A stretch of 64,000 nt of DNA from Dermatophilaceae bacterium Soc4.6 (GCA_039889245.1 JAZGVH010000002.1:3782001-3846000), one strand, 5' to 3'; numbered from the stretch's first letter, positions 9,851-19,338 are shown. The notes: generated by a model not told the origin, from the letters alone. Numbers and translations are program-made.

Positions 9851-12800
9851 CGGCCCACCCTCCGCTCGACCTGCCGACCTTCGACATCACCGACGGCCTG
9901 CCCACCACGGGCACGACGCTGCTCGAGGCCAGTGCCGGCACCGGCAAGACGTGGACGATCGCCTCGCTCGTCACCCGCTACGTCGCCGACGGGCACTGCC
10001 TGCTCGGGCAGATGCTCGTCGTCACCTTCGGTCGGGCGGCCAGCCAGGAGCTGCGCCAGCGGGTGCGCGAGCAGCTCGTCGAGGCCTCGCGGGTGCTGTC
10101 CGCGCCCGACCGGCGAGCGCTGTTGCCCGAGGCCCTGCCCCGCGGCATACGGCCGCTGCTGCCTGTCCTGCTCGAGGGTGACGACGAGCAGCTCGACCTG
10201 CGGCTGCGCCGTCTGCGCACCGCGCTGGCCGACGTCGACTCCGCCACGATCGCCACGACCCACCAGTTCTGCCACCAGGTGCTCGACGGGCTCGGCATCG
10301 CCGGCGACACCGATGCGCATGCCCGCCTGGTCGACGATCTCGACGACCTGCTCGTGGAGGTGGTCGACGACCTCGTCCTCGCCGACCACACGGCGGGTCC
10401 CGGTCGTGCTGCGGGTGAACCGGCGGGGGCCCGGTCGCTCACGAGGGGGGAGGCGCTCACCCTCGCCCGTGAGGTCGTCAGCGACCCGCAGGCCCGGCTC
10501 GAGCCCGCGCAGGCCGACCCGGCGACCCCCGTCGGAGCGCGCGTCGCGTTCGCCCGGCGGGTGCGCGCCGAGATCGACCGCCGCAAGCGACGGCTCGGGG
10601 TGCTCGGCTACGACGACCTGCTCAGCCAGCTTGCCGACGCGCTCGCCGACGAGCAGGCCCCGGCCCGGCAGCGGATGCGCGAGCGATGGCACGTGGTGCT
10701 CGTCGACGAGTTCCAGGACACCGACCCGGTGCAGTGGCAGGTGCTCGACCGGGCCTTCAGCGGCCACGCGACGATGGTGCTGATCGGTGACCCGAAGCAG
10801 GCGGTCTACGCCTTCCGCGGTGGCGACATCGTCACCTACCTCGCGGCCGCCGACACGGCCTCGCAGTCGCGCACGCTCGGCACCAACCAGCGCAGCGACG
10901 CGGCCCTCCTCTCCGGCCTACAGACCGTGCTCAGGGGTGCCGCGCTCGGCGACGGGCGGATCGTGGTCCGCGAGGTCTCCGCCGCCCACGGCGAGAGCCG
11001 TCTGCGGGGGGCCCCGTCCGCCGCTCCCTTCCGTCTGCGGATCCTCGACCGCTACTCCATGGGTCTCGACCCCGGCAAGACGGCATCGGTGGCCGAGCTG
11101 CGCGAGGAGGTCGCCAAGGACCTCGCGGCCGACGTCGCGACCCTCCTGGCCGCGGGCGCGACCTTCGACGACCGGGCGCTGCTGCCGCGCGATGTCGCGA
11201 TCCTCTGCCGCACCGCCGCCCAGTGCCGGGTCGTGCAGGCGGCCCTCGAGTCGGTCGGGGTGCGGTGCGTCTACACCGGTGCCGGGTCGGTCTTCCGTCC
11301 CGACGCCACCGGTCGCCCCGCCGAGGCGGCGGCGGCCTGGCTCACCCTGCTCGAGGCGATGGAGCAGCCACACCGCAGCAACCGGGTCCGCGCCGCCGCG
11401 CTGACGCCGTTCCTCGGCCACACGGTCGACGACCTCGACGCCGAGGGGGAGCAGCTCACCGACCGGGTCGCCGACACCGTGCGTGACTGGGCCGTGCTCC
11501 TGCGGGCTCGGGGTGTGGCCGCGGTCCTCGAGGTGGCCTCGGCCCGTGGCGGCCTGGCCTCCCGCGTGCTGGCCCACCCCGGGGGCGAGCGGCTGATGAC
11601 CGACCTGCGGCACGCGGGCGAAGCGCTCCACACGGCCGTTCGACGCGATGGTCTGGGTCTGCCGGGCCTCATCGGCTGGCTGCGCCAGCAGATGTCCGAC
11701 GAGCACGTCGCCGTCGCCTCCGAGCGGGCCCGGCGCCTCGACTCCGACGCCTCGGCCGTGCAGGTGATGACCATCCACGTGAGCAAGGGCCTGCAGTTCC
11801 CCGTGGTCTACCTGCCGGGCCAGAGCGACCTCTATGCCGGGGGCACCCCCCGCACCCTGCGCTACCACGACGACGACGGCATCCGCTGCCTCGACGTCGG
11901 CGGCGACCCGACGCTCGACGTCGTGGAGCGGGTGCGCCGCGAAGAGCTCGCCGAGGAGCTGCGGGTCCTCTACGTCGGCCTGACACGGGCCCAGTCGCAG
12001 GTCGTCGCCTGGTGGTTCCCGAGCGCCCGCAACACCACGGCCTCGCCGCTGCACCGGGTGCTCTTCGGCCGAGGACCGGGGGAGGCGCAGGTGCCTGACC
12101 AGGCAGCCGTCCCCGACGACCGCACCGTCGTCCTGCGGGCTCGCGAGTGGCAGTCGCTGGGCGGGCCGGTCGTCGAGCCTGCGAGGCCCGGGGTGGCCCC
12201 GTCCCCACCGGCAGGGGCAGGCGGCGCGACGCTCGGTGTGCGCACCCTCCAGCGCGACATCGACCACGGGTGGACCCGCACGTCCTACACCGGGCTCACC
12301 ACGGCGGCCGAGTCGGCCGGTGTGCCGGACCCGCTCGGCCCGACCAGCGAGCCCGAGAGCGTCCCGCGCGACGACGAGCCCGAGATCGTGACCAGACCGG
12401 TCGAGCACGAGGAGACGATGCGCTCGCCGATGGCCGACCTACCCGTCGGGGCGACCTTCGGCTCGCTCGTCCACGCCGTGCTCGAGCACGCGGATCCCGC
12501 AGCCACCGAGCACGGCGGTGACTGGCGGGCCGAGCTGGCCCACCACGTGCGCGAGCAGCTGGTGCGATGGCCCGTGACCCTCGACCCGGCGGTCCTCGTC
12601 GACGCCCTCGTCGCCGTCAACGACACCCCGCTGGGGCCGCTGGCGGCCACGACGCTGCGTCAGGTGAGCAGGGGCGACCGGCTGTGCGAGCTCGACTTCG
12701 AGCTCCCGCTCTCGGGTGGTGACGACCGCGACGCCGCGCATACGGCGCAGCCGGTGACGCTGCGGGACCTCGCCCCGCTGATGCGCCGGCACCTCGCCGC

Positions 12801-13293
12801 CGACGACCCGCTCGCGCCCTACGCCGACGTCGTCGACGACGCGGCCTACGGGCTCGACCTGCGCGGCTACCTCAACGGCTCGCTCGACCTCGTGCTGCGG
12901 GTCGGTGGGCGATACCTCGTGGCCGACTACAAGACCAACTGGCTGGGCGACCTCGACGAGGTCGGCCGGGACGCGCCCCGCCTCGATGCGCAGGACTATG
13001 CGCCCGATCGGCTGGCGACGGCGATGGGCCACTCGAGCTACCCCCTGCAGGCGCTGCTCTACGCCGTGGTCCTGCACCGCTTCCTGCGGTGGCGGGTCCG
13101 CGGCTACGACCCGGCCCACCACCTCGGTGGCGTGCTCTACCTCTACGTGCGGGGCATGTGCGGTCCGCAGACCCCCCTGGTCGACGGACACCCCTGCGGG
13201 GTGTTCTCGTGGCGTCCTCCCGTCGCGCTGGTCGAGGGGCTGTCCGACCTGCTCGACGGGGTCGCGCCGGGCCCGGACGGAGAGCTGTCGTGA
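9847..13293 (+). CDS. recB: Exodeoxyribonuclease V beta subunit RecB
   Basis: 1148 residues from the coupled GTG at 9847; a more upstream ATG at 9763 would lie inside recC and adds unrelated residues. Superfamily 1A helicase motifs are intact: Walker A ASAGTGKT (28-35), motif II VDEFQDTDP (near 285), GDPKQAVYAFRGGD, and late motif VMTIHVSKGLQFPVVYLP. The C-terminal nuclease domain is complete, with YLVADYKTNWLG near residue 1025 carrying the metal and lysine residues. This is the 3'-5' motor and sole nuclease of RecBCD. It sits between recC and recD and overlaps both by four bases. Confidence 0.96.
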   Translation: MTAHPPLDLPTFDITDGLPTTGTTLLEASAGTGKTWTIASLVTRYVADGHCLLGQMLVVTFGRAASQELRQRVREQLVEASRVLSAPDRRALLPEALPRGIRPLLPVLLEGDDEQLDLRLRRLRTALADVDSATIATTHQFCHQVLDGLGIAGDTDAHARLVDDLDDLLVEVVDDLVLADHTAGPGRAAGEPAGARSLTRGEALTLAREVVSDPQARLEPAQADPATPVGARVAFARRVRAEIDRRKRRLGVLGYDDLLSQLADALADEQAPARQRMRERWHVVLVDEFQDTDPVQWQVLDRAFSGHATMVLIGDPKQAVYAFRGGDIVTYLAAADTASQSRTLGTNQRSDAALLSGLQTVLRGAALGDGRIVVREVSAAHGESRLRGAPSAAPFRLRILDRYSMGLDPGKTASVAELREEVAKDLAADVATLLAAGATFDDRALLPRDVAILCRTAAQCRVVQAALESVGVRCVYTGAGSVFRPDATGRPAEAAAAWLTLLEAMEQPHRSNRVRAAALTPFLGHTVDDLDAEGEQLTDRVADTVRDWAVLLRARGVAAVLEVASARGGLASRVLAHPGGERLMTDLRHAGEALHTAVRRDGLGLPGLIGWLRQQMSDEHVAVASERARRLDSDASAVQVMTIHVSKGLQFPVVYLPGQSDLYAGGTPRTLRYHDDDGIRCLDVGGDPTLDVVERVRREELAEELRVLYVGLTRAQSQVVAWWFPSARNTTASPLHRVLFGRGPGEAQVPDQAAVPDDRTVVLRAREWQSLGGPVVEPARPGVAPSPPAGAGGATLGVRTLQRDIDHGWTRTSYTGLTTAAESAGVPDPLGPTSEPESVPRDDEPEIVTRPVEHEETMRSPMADLPVGATFGSLVHAVLEHADPAATEHGGDWRAELAHHVREQLVRWPVTLDPAVLVDALVAVNDTPLGPLAATTLRQVSRGDRLCELDFELPLSGGDDRDAAHTAQPVTLRDLAPLMRRHLAADDPLAPYADVVDDAAYGLDLRGYLNGSLDLVLRVGGRYLVADYKTNWLGDLDEVGRDAPRLDAQDYAPDRLATAMGHSSYPLQALLYAVVLHRFLRWRVRGYDPAHHLGGVLYLYVRGMCGPQTPLVDGHPCGVFSWRPPVALVEGLSDLLDGVAPGPDGELS

Positions 13294-15275
13294 GCGCCCC
13301 CGCGTCCGGGCCGGCGACCGCCGGCGACCCCTTCGACCGTCGACTCGCGCGTCGCGCCACCGGTCTGCTGCGCGCCGCGAACGAGGCCGGTGTGCTCGAG
13401 GCGTCCGACGTCCACGTCGCGGCCCGACTCGGCGAGGTGACCGGTGAGCGCCTGGAGGCGGTGCTGCTCGCCGTCGCCCTCGCGGTGCGTGCCGTCCGCC
13501 AGGGCTCGGTCTGCGTCGACCTGGGCTCGGTCGACCTCCCGGTCGCCGATCAGGCGCCGGACGCGGACTCGGGGACCGACACGACGCGCCCGGGATCGAC
13601 GTCGTCCTCCAGGGGTGGCGGGCCCGTCTGGCCCGACCGTGAGGGCTGGACCGACCTCGTCGCCTCCAGTGTCGTCGTGGCCGCCGGGGCGGTCCGGGTG
13701 GACGCGGGCCTCGTCTATCTCGAGCGCTACTGGCGCGAGGAGGTGCAGGTCGACGACGACCTGAGCCGTCGCCGTGCCCTCCCGTCCCCGACGGTCGACG
13801 CCGCTCGGCTCGGCGCGGCGCTCGACGCGCACTTCCCCGTGGCCGTGTCGCCGCACGAGCCGTCCGGCTCGCCGATGGCGACCGACCCGGCTCAGCCCGG
13901 GGCCCCCGACTACCGCGAGCAGCGGGCTGCCGCCGAGCTCGCCGCCCGCCACGGCACCACCGTCATCACCGGCGGCCCCGGCACCGGCAAGACGACGACG
14001 GTCGCGCGGCTGCTCGGCACCCTGCTCGACCTCGACGGGCCCCCCGCCGGGTCCCCTGTCGGACCCGTCGACGGACCTCTCGGTGCCACCCGGCCCGGGC
14101 GGGCCCCGCGGGTGGCCCTCGCCGCTCCTACGGGCAAGGCGGCCGCCCGGATGACACAGGCGTTGCGCGACGCCGTCGCCCGCCCCGACTTCCCGGCCAC
14201 CCACCGAGCCGTCCTCGACGGGCTCTCCGCCACGACCCTCCACCGGCTCCTCGGGTGGCGGCCCGGCTCGCACACCCGCTTCAGACACCACGGGGGCAAC
14301 CCGCTTCCGCACGACGTGGTGGTCGTCGACGAGACGTCGATGGTCTCGCTCACCCTGATGGCTCGCCTGCTCGAGGCGCTGCGGCCACAGGCCCGTCTGG
14401 TTCTGGTCGGCGACGCCGACCAGCTCGCCTCGGTCGACGCTGGGGCCGTGCTGCACGATCTCGTCGAGGGGCTCGATGCCCTGACGAGCCTCGGGGGCGA
14501 GCCGACCGTGGCTCGGCTCGGGCGATCCCACCGCTACGGCGACGCCATCGGCGACCTCGCGCAGGCCATCCGGCACGGTGATGTCGAAGCGACCCTCGAG
14601 GCCCTCGCGGCGTCACCCGCGGCCCGTCTGGTCGAGCCCGGAGCCGCCGACGCCGAGGTGCTCGCCGGCGCGCGACAGCTCGCCCGCGCGGGGCGGGCCG
14701 GCGACCCGGTCGCAGCCCTCGTGGCCCTGGAACGGCACCGACTCCTCACAGCGCACCGGGTGGGTGAGTACGGCGTCGCGCACTGGAACCGCCGGGTCGA
14801 GCGCTGGCTGCGTGAGGAAGGCCTCGCCGGCCCGCTCGGAGCCGAGCGCACGGCCGGCGAGCCGTTCCTCGTGACGGCCAACGACTACGGCCTGGGCCTG
14901 TTCAACGGCGACACCGGCGTCGTCGTCCGCGGCGAGGACGGTCTCCTCGTCGCTCGCGTGGCTGACGGCACCCCGCAGGGGCGGGCGATGGCGGTGAGCC
15001 GTCTGGCCGAGGTCGAGACCGCGTATGCCATGACGGTGCACCGCAGCCAGGGCAGCCAGTTCGACGCGGTGACGGTGATCCTGCCGCCTGCCGACTCACC
15101 GCTGCTCACCCGCGAGCTGCTCTACACCGCGGTGACGAGGGCCCAGTCACGGGTGACGGTGGTCGGCACCCCGGAGGAGGTGCGAGCGGCGGTCGAGCGC
15201 CCGGCCCAACGGGCGAGCGGGTTGGCCCGACGCCTGGCGGGAGGCAGCCGGCTCAGCGGTCGGGAGAGCGGCTGA
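13290..15275 (+). CDS. recD: Exodeoxyribonuclease V alpha subunit RecD
   Basis: 661 residues from GTG 13290, which overlaps the recB stop in a GTGA. The N-terminal domain (first 200 residues) is the RecB-binding part. The 5'-3' SF1B motor then shows Walker A GGPGTGKTTT (about 228-237), motif II VVDETSMVS (about 345), GDADQLASVDAG and motif VI-region MTVHRSQGSQFD (about 580) with LLYTAVTRAQ at the end. RecD is the fast lead motor of RecBCD. Complete and undamaged; all three subunits are therefore present as one operon. Confidence 0.96.
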   Translation: MSAPASGPATAGDPFDRRLARRATGLLRAANEAGVLEASDVHVAARLGEVTGERLEAVLLAVALAVRAVRQGSVCVDLGSVDLPVADQAPDADSGTDTTRPGSTSSSRGGGPVWPDREGWTDLVASSVVVAAGAVRVDAGLVYLERYWREEVQVDDDLSRRRALPSPTVDAARLGAALDAHFPVAVSPHEPSGSPMATDPAQPGAPDYREQRAAAELAARHGTTVITGGPGTGKTTTVARLLGTLLDLDGPPAGSPVGPVDGPLGATRPGRAPRVALAAPTGKAAARMTQALRDAVARPDFPATHRAVLDGLSATTLHRLLGWRPGSHTRFRHHGGNPLPHDVVVVDETSMVSLTLMARLLEALRPQARLVLVGDADQLASVDAGAVLHDLVEGLDALTSLGGEPTVARLGRSHRYGDAIGDLAQAIRHGDVEATLEALAASPAARLVEPGAADAEVLAGARQLARAGRAGDPVAALVALERHRLLTAHRVGEYGVAHWNRRVERWLREEGLAGPLGAERTAGEPFLVTANDYGLGLFNGDTGVVVRGEDGLLVARVADGTPQGRAMAVSRLAEVETAYAMTVHRSQGSQFDAVTVILPPADSPLLTRELLYTAVTRAQSRVTVVGTPEEVRAAVERPAQRASGLARRLAGGSRLSGRESG

Positions 15276-15288
15276 CTACCCTGAGGGG

Positions 15289-15651
15289 GTGTTGTCCTGG
15301 CTCACCGTCGCGGTGCTCGTCGTGGCCGTCCTCTACGGCGTCATCGCTCTCGTCCACGTGCTGCGGGACACCGTGGTCGACGACCGTCTCCTGCTGGCGG
15401 CCGCAGCCCTCGAGGTGCTCCTGGTGGCCCAGGTCGTCGTCGGGATCGTGCAGGGCCTGAACACCACGCGCGACTTCGAGGCGCCCGTGTTCTACGCCTA
15501 CCTGGGCACCCTCCCGCTCGTGCCCCCCTTCGTGACCCTCCTGGCGCTCAAGGACAAGACCCGATGGGCCATGGGCGTCGTCGCCGGCTCGGCCGTCGTG
15601 ATCGCAGTCTTCCTGGCCCGGCTGACCCAGATGTGGACCCTCCATGGTTGA
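15289..15651 (+). CDS. Small four-helix membrane protein, unknown function
   Basis: A 120-residue protein from GTG 15289 (MLSWLTVAVLVVAVLYG). Four hydrophobic segments are visible at about 1-24, 33-56, 70-88 and 94-112, with only short polar loops and no catalytic motif. TACCCT (15277-15282) six bases upstream could be a leaderless -10, though a GAGGGGG purine run is also present. It overlaps the next membrane gene by eight bases, so the two form a translationally coupled pair after the recBCD stop (13 bp away). I do not recognise the family. Confidence 0.75.
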   Translation: MLSWLTVAVLVVAVLYGVIALVHVLRDTVVDDRLLLAAAALEVLLVAQVVVGIVQGLNTTRDFEAPVFYAYLGTLPLVPPFVTLLALKDKTRWAMGVVAGSAVVIAVFLARLTQMWTLHG

Positions 15652-16096
15652 CCCGAACCCCGCTCCCCACCCCGCTGCCTCCGGAGCCGGAGCCGGAGCC
15701 GGAGACGCCCGACCCGCGGGTCGCGGCTTCGGCATCGTCCTTGTCGCCCTCTACGCACTCTTTGCGCTCGCGGCCACGGGCAGGGCGTCGTACCAGCTGA
15801 TCTCGGAGTTCTCCAAGGCCCCGGTGGCCTACCTGCTCTCGGCGCTCGCTGCCGTCATCTACCTCGTGGCCACGGTCGCGCTCGCGCGCGACGACCGCAC
15901 CTCCCTGCGGGTGGCCAAGGCGGCGATCTCGGTCGAGCTGGTCGGGGTCCTGCTGGTCGGCCTGCTGTCCTACCTCGCGCCCGCGGACTTCCCCGACAAG
16001 ACCGTGTGGTCGCACTTCGGCTCGGGCTACGGCTACGTGCCGCTCGTGCTCCCCGTCCTCGGCCTGCTCTGGTTGCGGCGGACGCGCCGGAGCTGA
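15644..16096 (+). CDS. Small membrane protein, unknown function
   Basis: 150 residues. A flexible Pro/Ala/Gly-rich cytoplasmic N-terminus (about 1-30) is followed by four hydrophobic segments at about 30-46, 60-80, 92-112 and 128-143, ending in the basic tail LRRTRRS. The start ATG overlaps the end of the preceding membrane protein, and the two have similar size and topology, so they may act together. Proteins of this look are common and unnamed in Micrococcales. No function is claimed. Confidence 0.75.
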   Translation: MVDPNPAPHPAASGAGAGAGDARPAGRGFGIVLVALYALFALAATGRASYQLISEFSKAPVAYLLSALAAVIYLVATVALARDDRTSLRVAKAAISVELVGVLLVGLLSYLAPADFPDKTVWSHFGSGYGYVPLVLPVLGLLWLRRTRRS

Positions 16097-16153
16097 CCTC
16101 GCTCGCGGTACGCGTGACCCCCGCGACGGGCCGCGGCACGAGAGGATGGGTGG

Positions 16154-17281
16154 GTGAGCGGATACGACCCCTTGGCATCGCACCGCACCGGCGACGGGCC
16201 GAGGTTCGACGTGCTCCTCGCGGGCACGGTCTTCCTCGACATCATCTTCACCGGGCTCGCCGCACTGCCCGTGGGGGGGACCGAGGTGTGGGCCGACGGG
16301 ATGGGCTCCTGCCCGGGAGGCATCGCCAACCTCGCGATCGCTTCCAGCCGGCTCGGGTTGCGCACGTCCCTGGCGGCCACCTTCGGTGACGACGACTACG
16401 CCGACTTCTGCTGGCGGACCCTCTCGGAGCAGGAGGGGGTCGACCTCTCCCGCTCGCAGCGGATCGCCGACTGGCACTCGCCGGTGACGGTCTCGATGAG
16501 CATCGACCGCGACCGCGGGATGGTCACCCACGGTCACGCACCCCCGATGTCGTCCACCCAGCTGATCGGCCGCCCGCCCCTGACCCGCAGCGTGCTCGTC
16601 GACCTCGCCGAGGCCTTCGGCGACGGGTCCGACGACGACGGCCCCTCGTGGGTCGAGATGGCCGCGGACGACGGTGCGCTCGTCTTCGGGGACATCGGCT
16701 GGGACGCCACGGGGTCCTGGTCGCCCCGAGTGCTCGACCGGCTCGCCCACTGCCACGCCTTCCTGCCCAACGCCGTCGAGGCGATGGCCTACACCCGGGC
16801 CGACACGCCGCACGACGCGCTCTACGACCTCGCCGACCGCGTGCCGCTCGCTGTGGTCACCCTCGGCCCCGGTGGAGCCATCGCGATCGACGGCACCACG
16901 GGGGAGGAGGCGTCGGTGCCGGCGCTGCGGGTGCCGGCCCTCGACCCCACCGGCGCCGGTGACGTGTTCGCCGCATCGCTCGTGCTCGGCACCCTGAGCG
17001 GCTGGGCCCTGACCGAACGGCTGGCCTTCGCGACCCTGTGCTCGTCGCTCGCCGTGCAGCAGTTCGGTGGTTCGCTCGCGGCACCCGGCTGGGGCGACAT
17101 CGCCGACTGGTGGCACGGCATCCGGGACGAGCCCGCGACGACGTCGTATGCCGCGGCCGTCCGTCGCCGCTTCGCCTTCCTCGACGGGATCCTGCCCGAC
17201 GACGCGACCCTCGCGACCGGAGCCGCGGTCCGGCGCGCCGCGGCGACCATCGCGCGTCAGGCCGACGTCGGCGGGCCCTGA
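16154..17281 (+). CDS. PfkB/ribokinase-family carbohydrate kinase
   Basis: A 375-residue kinase from GTG 16154. Signature 1 lies in PGGIANLAIASSRLG near residue 55, where the Gly-Gly binds the sugar. Signature 2 is DPTGAGDVFAAS near 265, with the catalytic Asp in GAGD and the anion hole for ATP. It should phosphorylate a sugar or nucleoside-type alcohol in the cytoplasm; the precise substrate cannot be assigned. The C-terminal 70 residues extend past the usual fold and end in an Arg/Ala-rich helix. It stands between small membrane protein genes with no sugar transporter nearby. Confidence 0.88.
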   Translation: MSGYDPLASHRTGDGPRFDVLLAGTVFLDIIFTGLAALPVGGTEVWADGMGSCPGGIANLAIASSRLGLRTSLAATFGDDDYADFCWRTLSEQEGVDLSRSQRIADWHSPVTVSMSIDRDRGMVTHGHAPPMSSTQLIGRPPLTRSVLVDLAEAFGDGSDDDGPSWVEMAADDGALVFGDIGWDATGSWSPRVLDRLAHCHAFLPNAVEAMAYTRADTPHDALYDLADRVPLAVVTLGPGGAIAIDGTTGEEASVPALRVPALDPTGAGDVFAASLVLGTLSGWALTERLAFATLCSSLAVQQFGGSLAAPGWGDIADWWHGIRDEPATTSYAAAVRRRFAFLDGILPDDATLATGAAVRRAAATIARQADVGGP

Positions 17282-17339
17282 GGTATCAGGCGCGTGGGCC
17301 GAGGCCTCCTGTCGGGTGACCCCGAGCCAGAGGTGCCCC

Positions 17340-17762
17340 GTGAACGTCGTCAACCGTCTCGCCAGCGCCACCAGCGCGCCCACCATCCCCCTGCTCAGGG
17401 CCCCGGAGTCGTGGCCACCGTGGGTCATCGGTGCCAGCGCGATGGTTGCGCTCGCCCTGCTCGACCTCGTGGGCGCCGTCGCCGCCAAGGAGTGGTCGCG
17501 CAGCGGTGACACCAGGCCGCTCCTGACTGGAGTCGTCGCGTTCCTCACCCTCTTTTGGGTCTACGCGTCGGCCCTGCAGTACGCCGAGCTCGCGCTGGTC
17601 ACCCTCGGCTGGATCGTCGCGCTGCAGGTGGCCCTGCTCGTCGTCGACCACGTGAGGTACGGCGTGCGCCTCCCGACCGGGTCGTGGGTGGCGGTGGCCG
17701 TCATCCTCGCGGCTCAGGCCTACCTGCTCCTCGCGCCCAGCTCCACCCCACCCCCTGCCTGA
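17340..17762 (+). CDS. Four-segment membrane protein, unknown function
   Basis: 140 residues from GTG 17340 (MNVVNRLASATSAPTIPLL). Hydrophobic segments lie near 28-47, 57-76, 80-100 and 115-134. A conserved-looking acidic residue sits in the first segment (ALALLDLVGAVAAKEW), a pattern seen in small SMR-like or DUF membrane proteins, but no family could be recognised. The weak ribosome-binding site is AGAGG. It follows the kinase gene by 58 bp in the same direction and is followed at once by a strong terminator, so it ends that transcription unit. Confidence 0.65.
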   Translation: MNVVNRLASATSAPTIPLLRAPESWPPWVIGASAMVALALLDLVGAVAAKEWSRSGDTRPLLTGVVAFLTLFWVYASALQYAELALVTLGWIVALQVALLVVDHVRYGVRLPTGSWVAVAVILAAQAYLLLAPSSTPPPA

Positions 17763-17785
17763 CCCCCCTGACCCCCCCTGACCCT

Positions 17786-17814
17786 CGTCGACTCGACGCA
17801 GCGTCGAGTCGACG
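17786..17814. terminator. Perfect 14-bp hairpin between convergent genes
   Basis: CGTCGACTCGACGC (17786-17799) is followed after one base by its exact reverse complement (17801-17814). It lies between convergent stops at 17762 and 17823. Flanking C/T-rich repeats of TGACCCCCC (17757-17782) precede it. It is well placed as a two-way terminator. Confidence 0.75.
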
Positions 17815-17822
17815 GGGAGGGG

Positions 17823-18755
17823 TCAGTGACCGGACTCGGTGTAGCCGCGGCCACCCTCGAGGGCGGCCGCCACGCGGCGGGCGGTGAAGTCGGTGGCGCG
17901 CTCGCGCACCTGCTGCGGGTCGAGGAACTGCGCGTCGCGGATCTCGCGCTCCTGCTTGACGATCCGTGTCACCACGTCGCCCGGCTGAACCCCGCCGTCG
18001 AAGACGAGGCACAGGGCGTCGTCCCAGCCGCCCCACGGGGGCAGCCAGTCGGTGAGCAGGAGGTCGCCGGCCTCGATCGTCAGGCCGAGCTCCTCCTCGA
18101 GCTCACGAGAGACCGCCAGCCGGGGTGACTCGCCCACCTCGACGACCCCACCCGGCAGGTCCCAGTCGCGCTTGTAGGTCAGCTGGCACATCAGCACGCG
18201 CCCGGCCTCGTCACGCACGAGCATCTGGGCGATGCCCCGCTTGCGCGGCAGGAAGGAGTTCAGCAGGGTGCGGAAGCTCGTCGGGTCGCTGAGCGGCACG
18301 TCGGTGGCAAGGCGACCGAGCAGCACCTGCTCGGTGCTCGCCGGGTCGACCCCCGTGCCCCGGGGCACCCGTTCGACGCCCTCGCGCATCAGCCCCGACC
18401 GGGTCGCCACCCGCAGGGCGGGCGCGTTGCCGGTGCCGACCCTGGCCCTGACCCTCACCAGGCCGAGCCCGCCCTGGCCTTCGTGCGTCAGCGCCCAGTC
18501 GACGAGCAGGCGCACGGCCCGGCTGCCGAAGCCGCGCCCACGGTGCGGCTCGGTGAGCTCCCACGAGAGGTCGCCGACGCCGGGGTCGGTGGTGCGGACG
18601 CCCACCACGCCCGCGGCCTGACCGGGCTGGGAGTCGTCGTTGCTGCCCACGACGACGACGAAGGAGACCATCGCCGGGTCCTCGTCATCGCGCTCTCGCA
18701 GCACGACGGCGCCGTCCGTGAGCTCGCGCCGGGGGCCGGTGGCTGGTCGCACCAC
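17823..18755 (-). CDS. GNAT acetyltransferase-Nudix hydrolase fusion
   Basis: 310 residues in two domains. The first 150 residues resemble a GNAT N-acetyltransferase: GDLSWELTEPHRGRGFGSRAVRLLVDWAL carries the acetyl-CoA loop (R-G-R-G-F-G) and is followed by an NAPALRVATRSG segment like the usual N-x-x-A-x-x-x-x-x-x-G. Residues about 165-305 are a Nudix domain with a complete box (G-x5-E-x7-REL-x-EE-x-G-L, within GGVVEVGES...RELEEELGL). The Nudix half should hydrolyse a nucleoside diphosphate derivative; the acetylated substrate is unknown. The start is one of two adjacent GTG codons at 18755/18752. It is convergent with the membrane gene and shares its terminator. Confidence 0.85.
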   Translation of the reverse strand: MVRPATGPRRELTDGAVVLRERDDEDPAMVSFVVVVGSNDDSQPGQAAGVVGVRTTDPGVGDLSWELTEPHRGRGFGSRAVRLLVDWALTHEGQGGLGLVRVRARVGTGNAPALRVATRSGLMREGVERVPRGTGVDPASTEQVLLGRLATDVPLSDPTSFRTLLNSFLPRKRGIAQMLVRDEAGRVLMCQLTYKRDWDLPGGVVEVGESPRLAVSRELEEELGLTIEAGDLLLTDWLPPWGGWDDALCLVFDGGVQPGDVVTRIVKQEREIRDAQFLDPQQVRERATDFTARRVAAALEGGRGYTESGH

Positions 18756-18772
18756 CTCACTCTAGCTGCGGG

Positions 18773-19246
18773 TCAGCGCGGCTCGAGGAGCAGCACCGGG
18801 ATGGTGCGCGACGTCTTCTGCTGGTACTCCGCGTAGGGGGCGAACGCCGCGACCGCGCGCTCCCACCACTGCTCGCGCTCGGCACCCTCGAGCTCGCGCG
18901 CGCGCACGTCGTGCTTCACCGTGCCGTCCTGCACGACGATGTCCGGGTCGGCCTTGAGGTTGAGATACCACTGCGGGTCGCTGGGGGCGCCGCCTTTGCT
19001 CGCGACGGCGAGGTAGACCCCGTCGTGCTCCACCCGCATCAGCGGCACCTTGCGGATCTTGCCGCTCTTGGCCCCCCGCATCGTCAGGACCATCACCGGC
19101 AGCCCGTTGAGGTCGACGGCGTTGGTGTCGCCGGCCGCCTCGATGGCTGCCACCTGCTGTCGGACCCACTCGGCGGGGCTGGGCGCGTAGTCGTCCTCGG
19201 CTGAGCCCGCGGGGCTGTCGGAAGAAGAGATCGTCATGGTCTCCAT
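18773..19246 (-). CDS. Nitroreductase/quinone oxidoreductase of the F420-dependent DDN family
   Basis: 157 residues. MRGAKSGKIRKVPLMRVEHDGVYLAVASKGG is the core of the split beta-barrel DDN family (PF04075), which in Mycobacterium uses reduced cofactor F420 to reduce quinones or nitro compounds. It continues with SDPQWYLNLKADPDIVVQDG, also typical. F420 use is inferred from the family only; no F420 biosynthesis gene is visible here. ATG 19246 is chosen for its AGGGGG site; ATG 19237 is possible. It lies 17 bp upstream of the GNAT-Nudix gene in the same direction, so they may be cotranscribed. Confidence 0.85.
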   Translation of the reverse strand: METMTISSSDSPAGSAEDDYAPSPAEWVRQQVAAIEAAGDTNAVDLNGLPVMVLTMRGAKSGKIRKVPLMRVEHDGVYLAVASKGGAPSDPQWYLNLKADPDIVVQDGTVKHDVRARELEGAEREQWWERAVAAFAPYAEYQQKTSRTIPVLLLEPR

Positions 19247-19338
19247 GACATCACGCCCCCTGCCAGATGGCACGTGCTGGTCTGATCTGCCCTGTGGACA
19301 ACCGGATTCGGGCCTCGTGAGCGGGCCAGGCTGGTGGC

